Assembly (NCBI GenBank): GCA_963920635.1
Contig: OY987299.1
Coordinates: forward strand, 22,026,901 to 22,090,900
Direction of reading: 5' to 3'
DNA from: Pseudeuparius sepicola
Taxonomy: Eukaryota; Arthropoda; Insecta; Coleoptera; Anthribidae
Length of the DNA stretch: 64,000 bases
A program made the position numbers and the translations under genes. Position 1 is the stretch's first letter; the number at the start of each line of letters is the position of its first letter. Below are positions 55,852 through 64,000 of the stretch, in pieces. A model generated the notes under the pieces. The model was not told where the DNA came from, did no database searches, and was given only the letters and a program-made list of their open reading frames with translations.

Positions 55852-58060
55852 GTAAGTACGAGGGAAACTGAGATTGTGACAAACTAAATTTTCTAGTGCA
55901 CCCTGCATCTACTGTAACAATGGAACTGACAATTGCGTTCTAATTTATGTTAAATAATATTACGTTGTTGCTTTTTGTTTGGTTTGTTTGGTTCTCAGAA
56001 CAAATGACATATATTACGCTTCAAGCGCCCTTTTCGGAAACCTATTCACCAAAAATTAAAAATCGGTTTACAAATAACAATTTAAATTTAAATGTATATT
56101 ATGCAGTAGTAGGTAGTTGTTGGTAGCACAACAATGTTATATTTTCATACTGTGAAAAAACTCTCTCATTTTTTCTTATCATCAAAAATAATTTATTTGT
56201 AGACTGGGCTAATGCTAATGTTATTCCTAAACCTCCTAAAAGTAGGACGCTATACCTACCTAATGTTCGCATTCAATATTATGGAAATAATATGTGAGGT
56301 AGTATATTATTATCTTAATTTTAAAATAAAATTGATTGGTCAATCAATACTCATCAAATTACGAATTCAGTTTTGTATATGTGGCTACCCATCAGACTCA
56401 CAGGGTATTCCAGTGTTTCGTAAGAATTGCACAATAACCTACAAGTTAATAATATATCTTCGTCATAAGAATGAGATTAGCATTTGTATGTATGTTGATA
56501 TGAATTAATGTGGTTAACTTCGCCAAGAGATGACTACTTCGTGATATGAAACTGATATTATGTAGCGTGCCTGTGGTTTTAGGGGAAATGTATTTAATCA
56601 GTGTCCAAAAAATTAAACTGTGACATTCCTCTGACATTTGGTGTGATTACATATAATAGTTTTTAGACGGTAGAGCATCAAAAACAGTAATATAGAACAA
56701 AAAGTTGTATTTTTATTAGGTATTTTGCGATGATATTTTTTTTGGGAGAAACTTTCAAGACGTTATAATATCAGTGATTATTTTACAATAAGAATTCTGA
56801 CACTGTCTTACCTATTTTCTTCAAAACACTTTGTAAGTATGAATATTTAAAAAAAGGGTTAATATTTACAAGATGTTAATATTACACTTATATATCTACC
56901 TTCCTAAATATTTTAAGGTCACCCTGTATTCTAGTGGACTTAAATTATCATTTCTCACATACACATACCTATATGAAAATAAATATATATATATAGGTAT
57001 GTAGGTAAGTAGGTACCTACATGTTATGTAAAACGCATCTATAGTTATACTAATATTACGCCTACTATAAAGTGTCGTCGAACTGATGCCATGGGCGTCC
57101 ATGTTTATGAGCTAATTTTATCGTAACTAGTATATTATACAGGGTGTCCCGTATTTCTATATACCAGTGTACTTCGCGTCAAATTAAATTAAGTATGATG
57201 ATTTTCTAAATAAATTAATAACATTTTTGACTCCGAGGGCCTTCTGCCGAGGTGCAATAAGTCTCCCAATACGGGTAATCGACTGGTAACTATTTTATTT
57301 TCCTATTGCTTTTAATAATTTGTTGGGGCTTTGGGGCGGAGCATCTTTGTACTACATAACCTTAATTTGTTTTCAATTTATAATTTTCCATCTAAACCAC
57401 TTTAATAATTCACACTAAGCAAAAAAATACTCTTGAAAAAAAAATTACTTCGAAAAGAACAATAATGCTCGAAAATTTCAGGACTCTTATTTTTATTAGT
57501 AAAACTTCTCCATTCGAAATAATAATTTACTTAAATGGGTTCAAAAGAACCAATTCGATTTGAGGGATGACCTAGTATAACATTTTCAATCAAAACTTGA
57601 CTAGGTATTATACTTTCTACAAAAAGTTATTTTTCTAATAATATCAAATAATAACGTATTTTTGAATATAATTATTATACGAGTATTCTATGCGATTTTC
57701 TCAAAAACGGTAGATTTTTTCAAAATTGGCCGAGAATATGTTTTCGCTATAATTATTATCATAAAAGTAGATTTTTGAGTAGAATTTCGAAGAAGTTCTA
57801 GTTGGTAAAAATGTAACGTTATGTAGTCCAAAAGTGCTCCTCTCCCGAGCCCATAAGGGGCCATTTAAAAATTGTTACCTTCATATCAGAGGGCCTTACA
57901 CAGACTGAAACTGACGCAAAAATTATCACAGAATATCCCCCTTTAAAGGGCGCAGTCTCGACAGAGGGCCCTCCAAGCCAAAAATTGCATTTAAAAATTG
58001 CTCTTAAAATATAATTTAATGCAAAGAACATCTAGTATCTAGTAGAGCCATGTAGGTATG
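55852..58060. other. Gene 5 intron 2 or 3' flank, AT-rich
   Basis: No RR-1 exon seen. Isolated element ends CACCCTGTA (about 56922) and TACAGGGTGTCCCGTA (about 57137) are present. Otherwise nothing recognised. Confidence 0.5.
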
Positions 58061-58939
58061 TAAAGGGTGTTTTTTTTAGAGGCGGAGAACTTTAAATTGG
58101 CAACACTGTTTCCTGCGACAGCCGATTTGATAGTTCTTGTTTTTTTTTTTAAATCAGTTTGGTTTGGCAATTTATCATGAATAGACTGACGCCGGAGCAA
58201 CGTTTGCAAATTGTTCAAAATTATTCTGAAAAAAATGGTTCAATTCGAGAAACACATTGGGCATTACGTGAGTTTTATGGTGCTCATAATCGTCCTTCCA
58301 AGCGATTAAATCGAGAAACTATGGATCGCTTTCGCAATACGTTTACTCTAAACCTAAACGATAATACGCATCCCGTAAGACGTCATACAGTACGCACAAA
58401 ACAAGCGATTGCAAGCGGTACAGAGATATGATCACTAACTTTTTCGTGCCTCAATTGGAAGGCAGTAATGCTGCAGACATGTGGTTTCAGCAGGACGGCG
58501 GGCCACATGCCACACAGCGAGCGATAAAATTAATTTACTGACAGAAACTTTTGACCTACGATTAATTTCACGAAATTAACCTCCTTATCTGACCACCTCG
58601 TTCGTGCGATTTGACGCCATTAGATTATTTTCTTTGGAGATATGTAAAGTCACATGTCTACGCCGATAAACCAGAAACAACTCAGCACTGGAAAGCCAAT
58701 ATTCGACGCGTTATTGCCGAAATACAGCCTGATTTACAGCTAAGAGTGTGTGAAAATTGGACCTCCAGATTACGCCATGTACGCGCCAGCCGCGGAGGCC
58801 AGATGCCCGAAATCATATTCAAACATTAATGCCAAAGAATTATCTTTCAAACAAAGATAATTTCATGGATATTAAAAACATTTTTGTATGTTTTATTTCA
58901 ATTTAAAGTTCTCCGCCTATAAAAAAAAAACACCCTTTA
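58061..58939 (+). mobile_element. Internally deleted mariner-like transposon
   Basis: 879 bp, ends TAAAGGGTGTTTTTTTTAGA (continuing GGCGGAGAACTTTAAATTG) and the near-complement ending AAACACCCTTTA. It encodes both halves of a Tc1/mariner transposase but lacks the middle. Moderately old: several stops and a frame change. Confidence 0.88.
58177..58829 (+). pseudogene. Mariner transposase, broken
   Basis: Cuts and pastes the element through a DDE/D nuclease. The N-terminus from the ATG at 58177 (MNRLTPEQRLQIVQNYSEKN, helix-turn-helix region) runs to about 58420; then a large deletion. The C-terminal part begins NFFVPQLEG and has WFQQDGGPHAT (second catalytic Asp), then stops near 58540-58590, and CDLTPLDYFLWRYVKSHVYA (third acidic residue), ending ...GGQMPEIIFKH at 58829. 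The first catalytic Asp segment is gone, so it is inactive. Confidence 0.85.
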
Positions 58940-59283
58940 GAAATGCGACAACGTGGCTATTTTAAAATTACCAGGCACCCAGATCGTGGGCCAGCGCTCT
59001 ACGCCTATGGCGAATGAAAACGAAAGTGAAGATGCTCCATGGAATCAAGGTAACTAGGATGTAACCTTGGGTCTCACTTTCATCCGCGCGTCCTCGCATC
59101 TCTCGTATTATACCGTTTGATGAATTTTAATCAGCTATACTGGGTATTTGCTTGCGCTCTTCCGACATTTTATAACGTTTATTGGTTTTAGATCCCTTGT
59201 TTCAGACATCATATTAGAGGATTATAGAAGTATTTTTGGAAGTGACAATTTAATCCCTTTGTAAAGATTACATGATATTTCCT
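58940..59283. other. Spacer between mariner and foldback
   Basis: No feature recognised; locally less AT-rich around 58980-59110. Confidence 0.45.
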
Positions 59284-60836
59284 ATACAGGGTGACCATAT
59301 TTCGAGTCTATGCATGGGGTTCTTGGTTATCTTAAGAGATACGAGGTCGGTTAAATTAGGAAAAAGTTGCGGAATTTGATGCCGAGTAACATGGTAAAAA
59401 GAAATTTTGGCTGGCCCTTTCCGTTTTGAAAATAATGCGAAAAAACTGAAAATTGTCGTTTTCCTTTATATTTTTTTAGACGAAAACGAATGGCGCTGGA
59501 CATTTCTGAATTATACATTATTAAGGCACTTTTTTACAAGGAATCTAAATATGTCCTCGCATTTTTTTCTCGCCTCCCTGGACAAAGATATGACGATCAA
59601 CTTTTATTTTTCTTAAGGGCGCCATATTTTTTTTCTGGTTCAAATGATATGTCACACATTATGCTTTACTTTGTTTTTCTTGCCGTAATATCAAATTAAT
59701 CGTTTTTGCATAGAGTGCCTTGAAACGTAAGCCCCATAATGTTTGACGTTTTTGCATAGAGTGCCTTGGAAACATAAGTCCCATAATGTTCGACGTTTTT
59801 GCATAGAGTGCCTTGGAAACAAGCCTAGTTATCCATTGTTGCAAAGGGTGCTTTGGAATACCTATTGTTTAATGGTTCAGTAAAAATTCAGTTTATGTTA
59901 AATTTATTGATTAAATAAATCATAAACGTACCACGAGAGTATGATCTGAGACCTTGTTATTTATTTGTCATTTGCCATATAACACATTAACACTAAAAGA
60001 GTCAAACTGGAAACACAAGAACAACAAAAACCTAGACGAGTAGACAATAAATGTTTAATTTGTCCATCTTGTTCCTCAAAGCACAATGCAGCACATTTCC
60101 TTAAATTGTTTATGGCTCGTCCAATATCCCTTCGACGTCATTTATATTTAAGGAATAATAAATTTGAATCATGTCACGCTTTTCTTCATGTGAAAATGAC
60201 ATTTTTTCAGTAAAATAAAGTATCAGTGACACTTAAAATAATTGTACTAAACTATCAAACGTTCTATGGGGCTTATGTTTCCAAGGCATTCTATGCAGAA
60301 ATGTTAAACATTATGGGGATTATGTTTCCATGGCACTCTATGCAAAAACGTCAAACATTATGGGGCTTATGTTTCCAAGGCACTCCATGCAAAAACGATT
60401 AATTTGATATTACGGCAACAAAAACAAAGTAAAGCATACTGTGTGACATCATATTAACCAGAAAAAAATCCTCTTTTTAAAAATGAAAAAATCCAATATG
60501 GCGCCCTTAAGAAAAATAAAAGTTGATCGTCATATCTTTGTCCAGGGAGGCGAGAAAAAAATGCGAGGCCATATTTAGATTCCTTGTAAAAAAGTGCCTT
60601 AATAATGTTTAACTTAGAAATGTCCAGCGCCATTCGTTTTCGTTTAAAAAAATAAAAACCAAAAAGACGATTTTCAGTTTTTCTCATTATTTTCAAAACG
60701 AAAGGGCCAGCTAAAATTTCTTTTTACCATGTTACTCGGCATCAAATTCCGCAACTTTCCCCCAATTTAACCGACCTCGTATCTCTTAAGATAACCAAGA
60801 TACCCATGCATAGACTCGAAATACGGTCACCCTGTA
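59284..60836. mobile_element. Foldback element with internal minisatellite
   Basis: About 1.55 kb, TACAGGGTGACCATATTTCG and CGAAATACGGTCACCCTGTA ends, TA at both ends. Arms pair over about 560 bp (GTCTATGCATGGG, TATCTTAAGAGATACGAGGT, TCGCCTCCCTGGACAAAGAT and complements). Each arm carries about three copies of a 47-bp unit (GTTTTTGCATAGAGTGCCTT) at 59701-59850 and, inverted, 60255-60400. Confidence 0.86.
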
Positions 60837-62420
60837 TATTTTAAATAATTGTTTTTAAGCTCAATGGATGTGATATAATCTACTATTTTTAGAGACATTC
60901 CCAAAATCATATGGATTTTTATCCGGTTTTCATAAGGTCTATACATGGTGATTTTCCTACGTTCGTTATTTAATATCCTGTATTAATTTTGGAAGTCATA
61001 CTAAACTTATAAAAACTTGTTTCTTATCTTACGGAGTATTGCATGCTATTAATTTTCCTATTAAAAAGACATTCTGTAAAGGCACAAAAAATGTGGGAAA
61101 TTTTTCGCAGGCTCCATAGATACCCTAAACCAAAGTTCCATATCTTTATTAGTTTAGGAGATAGAGGGTTTTCTCAAAATGTGACGTTTTCTTCAGTCCC
61201 TTAACTTTTTTATTATCGTTTTTCTTTCATTTTCGTAAAAACTGTTTAGTATAATTTACTGAAGTAGACATCAAGTTTACGAGTTCTACAAAAAAAAATT
61301 AAAGCGGGATATCTGAGTTACATTGTTATAATTTTAAAAAGGTACCTACAGAAAACTTCACAAATGAATTCTACGCAAAAAAATGCACAAAAATGTTTTT
61401 ATAGAAACTAAAAATATTCACAAATAAAAAAGTTACGAAACTGAAGGTATACAACGTTTTGCAACTATTTATTTGTGAATATTTTCCATTTCCCTAAAAC
61501 ATATTTGGTGCAACTTTTTACGTAGAAATTTTCTGTAGTCATTTTAATTAAGATTTCCCATTTTTTTTTTTTTTGTATAACTTGAAATATTTCGGAACTT
61601 GGCGTCTACCTCAGTAAATTGCACATAAAAAATGATTCAAGTATATTTTTACAAAAATGAAAAATCACAAATAATAAGTTATCGGACTAAAGAAAATGCT
61701 ACCTTCTGCGAAACACTCAGTATTTCCTAAACTTAATGATGATATTGAGATGCATCTTCTCGAAAATCGAGCTACTTTTTGTCTATATAGTCGGGAAATA
61801 GTAGAAATCCCCTAAATCCAACCAATTTGGTTAAATAATTGGAGTTAAATAATTATTGCAGAAAACTTGATGTGTAGGTAAAGCCTTGACATCTAGGTAC
61901 TGAAGAAATATTTTTAACCTTATGTTTGTATTCATTAATACATCAGAACGCCATAACCGTGGCAACTAATTTCAATTCGATAATAATATGTTTAGCTTTC
62001 GTAATATTAGCTTTTTGTCTTTAAATTATAAAGCAGACATCAGTAGCAAAATTCCTTCATCCGTCGATAGACATATATGGAGGATTGCAAAAGGATTCGA
62101 AGATTCGACAATAAATAGTTTAATAATGTTCACACCAAGATAACATTATAATTATATAAAAGTATTGCGCCAAGTTGGGAAAGAATCGCTGATGTTCGTT
62201 AGCATTAACCATTTTAGAAATTTCTGACATTATTTACGAATAATCCTTAAAACATGCTAGAGAAACACCTGGGGCAGTATTGTAACGATATTTAGGAATT
62301 TATAGGTATTTTATAGCCAGACAAATTTAGTAAACAAATTATACTAGGTTTAGTAATAACAATCGACATTTCACAGGAACTGAATGTCAAGATTTTTAAA
62401 AGCTTTTATTTAACTTGCAA
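60837..62420. repeat. Degenerate inverted region and AT-rich DNA
   Basis: 61130-61740 is an old, imperfect palindrome (TCTTCAGTCC/GGACTAAAGA, TTTACTGAAGTAGAC/GTCTACCTCAGTAAA, CACAAATAAAAAAGTT/CTATTTATTTGTG). 61750-62400 shows nothing recognised. Confidence 0.55.
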
Positions 62421-62422
62421 TG

Positions 62423-62453
<31 letters not shown>
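62421..62453 (+). repeat. (TGTA)n microsatellite
   Basis: About eight TGTA units after TTATTTAACTTGCAA and before the 122-bp minisatellite. Such tetranucleotide tracts are typical inside mini-me/Helitron-like nonautonomous elements. Confidence 0.9.
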
Positions 62454-62489
62454 TTTGTTCGGGTGGAATCTTGCAACTCAATTTTGAAG

Positions 62490-62975
62490 CAGATATCTTC
62501 AACCGATTGAGCTGAAATTTTGTACACACGTTTAATTTGGATGACAATGCATGATTATATGTGTGACGACATTCTAAATCCAACATGGCGGATCACCCAA
62601 GATGGCGGACTAGTTAAATTTCAACCGATCGAGCTGAAATTTTGTACACACGTTTAATTTGGATGACAATGCATGATTATATGTGTGACGTCATTCTAAA
62701 TCCAACATGGCGGAACACTCAAGATGGCGGACTAGTTAAATTTCAACCGATCGAGCTGAAATTTTGTACACACGTTTAATTTGGATGACAATGCATGATT
62801 ATATGTGTGACGTCATTCTAAATCCAACATGGCGGAACACTCAAGATGGCGGACTAGTTAAATTTCAACCGATCGAGCTGAAATTTTGTACACACGTTTA
62901 ATTTGGATGACAATGCATGATTATATGTGTGACGTCATTCTAAATCCAACATGGCGGAACACCCAAGATGGTCAT
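62490..62975 (+). repeat. Minisatellite, 122 bp x 4
   Basis: Exact 122-base period (GCTGAAATTTTGTACACACG at 62511, 62633, 62755 and 62877). Units contain TTTAATTTGGATGACAATGC, CCAACATGGCGGA and CAAGATGGCGGACTAGTTAA. The later units are virtually identical; the first differs at a few bases. Confidence 0.93.
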
Positions 62976-63094
62976 TAGAAGGTCTCCTCATTGAAGAGCT
63001 AGACTGTTCTAAACTAACCGGCAAACGACCTTGCAACAATGATGCGTTAACTGAGATGAATAGACTCAGACACCTGGCCAAACTAAAAATTACA

Positions 63095-63427
63095 AAATAA
63101 ATTAAAAGTAAAAAAATATTTTTAAAAAAAGCTTTTATTTAAATGCGCTAAAAAGAATAAAATAATCTTTTCTTTTAAAACTTTTACTATCAACTTATAA
63201 CGTCATTCCACAATTTATATGATATAAAAGCTTGTCGCGAGATTTAAGTTTTCAAACTAAGTAAATACCACTACTTAAATCTCGCGACAAGCTTTTATAT
63301 CATATAAATTGTGGAATGACGTTATAAGTTGATAGTAAAAGTTTTAAAAGAAAAGATTATTTTATTCTTTTTAGCGCATTTAAATAAAAGCTTTTTTTAA
63401 AAATATTTTTTTACTTTTAATTTATTT
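63095..63427. repeat. Apparently perfect palindrome, 154-bp arms
   Basis: Arms 63095-63248 and 63274-63427 are identical inverted copies by eye around a 25-base loop. Landmarks: AAGCTTTTATTTAAATGCGC, CTTATAACGTCATTCCACAA and GCTTGTCGCGAGATTTAAG and complements. The outer part AAAGCTTTTATTTAA also occurs beside the TGTA microsatellite at 62400, so both may belong to one element. Confidence 0.92.
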
Positions 63428-64000
63428 ATTTAAAGATAGTTCAATGTCCTAACTTAATTTTTTTGGTTTAAAAATGTTATCGATCCTTCTAATATTGTCA
63501 AAAGCCTATTATATTTGTATAATATTTGTATATAACACAAACCAGATGGTGCGCGCTTTAGAGTATCTTAAATAGCACCAAAAGAAGAAGTTATCACATG
63601 AGACAATATGATTATGAATAGAAAAACTCCTAATTTTTCCCAGAACATACTTTTTGCGAATTTGAATATTTTTTCCACATTTAGTATAATATTCCTAGAT
63701 TTACAAGGCGTTAAAAATGAACTTTTTGAGTACCTACTTTATTACCTACATTTTTTCGTCCAAGATAAAAGGTAGGTATAGCTAGAGTTATTGGATTGGG
63801 AGAGTTAGGACAATAATGTTACTTTTTAATAGAAAAAAATAATTTTTCAAAAGTCACATCAATTTTGTGGATGAAAAATAATTTGGGATAGATTCCATGG
63901 GCGTAACAAATTTCTGTCCACAGGACTCTCTAGGTATATGTATTAAAGTTGGTTCGTGGTACACGCGCACAAATGGCGGGTTATTTGAAAAGCTCCTATT
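63428..64000. other. Right edge, no feature recognised
   Basis: AT-rich; no RR-1 exon for gene 5, no repeat end identified. Confidence 0.5.

Noticed and set aside
62490..62975. Possible CRISPR-like array
   Set aside because: The units are contiguous 122-bp copies with no unique spacers, in a eukaryotic genome; it is a minisatellite.

Overview
This is insect nuclear DNA: AT-rich, intron-bearing and crowded with transposons. Five small RR-1 cuticular-protein genes identify it as a cuticle gene cluster of the flexible/larval cuticle protein (LCP65-like) type. A holometabolous insect, quite possibly a beetle, fits the gene type and repeat content, but that is inference; nothing here fixes the species.

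Gene layout. Gene 1 (+, 10-2752), gene 2 (-, 20856-6829), gene 3 (-, 37425-33345), gene 4 (+, 41855-42713) and gene 5 (+, 54958 to beyond the window; last exon not found). All have the same plan: a first coding exon of only nine bases (Met-Lys-Thr or Met-Lys-Val), a second exon of 113-122 bases for the signal peptide and mature N-terminus, ending two bases into a codon, and (genes 1-4) a third exon of 190-193 bases with the chitin-binding RR-1 region. Genes 2-5 have a TATA box about 65-70 bases before the ATG. Coding sequence totals about 0.3 kb per gene, yet gene 2 spans 14 kb and gene 3 spans 4 kb because their introns are full of transposons.

Transposons. Gene 2 intron 2 holds a nearly full-length CR1/L2-type LINE (about 11.4-15.7 kb) whose tail lies about 27 bases from the exon 2 splice site, plus several MITEs. 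Gene 2 intron 1 holds a 3.5-kb inverted repeat in which two THAP-domain gene relics diverge head to head. Much of the rest (26.0-29.6, 32.0-32.9, 34.2-36.9, 40.3-41.2, 43.2-45.0, 48.1-48.8, 49.5-51.6, 59.3-60.8 kb) consists of long foldback elements, mostly with TACAGGGTG- or TACAGTGTG-like ends at a TA dinucleotide. Other elements are an internally deleted mariner (58.06-58.94 kb), piggyBac-like, hAT-like and Tc1/mariner-like MITEs, two candidate LTRs (29.6-30.3 and 49.1-49.4 kb), minisatellites (8.5, 27, 59.7 and 62.5 kb), and an apparently perfect 154-bp-arm palindrome at 63.1-63.4 kb. My rough sum is that about a third of the window lies inside foldback structures.

The only other candidate gene piece is a possible coding exon at 24634-24746 (+), which I do not recognise. 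No intact tRNA, rRNA or CRISPR array was seen. Exon coordinates come from reading frames and splice consensus by eye; repeat boundaries are approximate unless target-site duplications are given.
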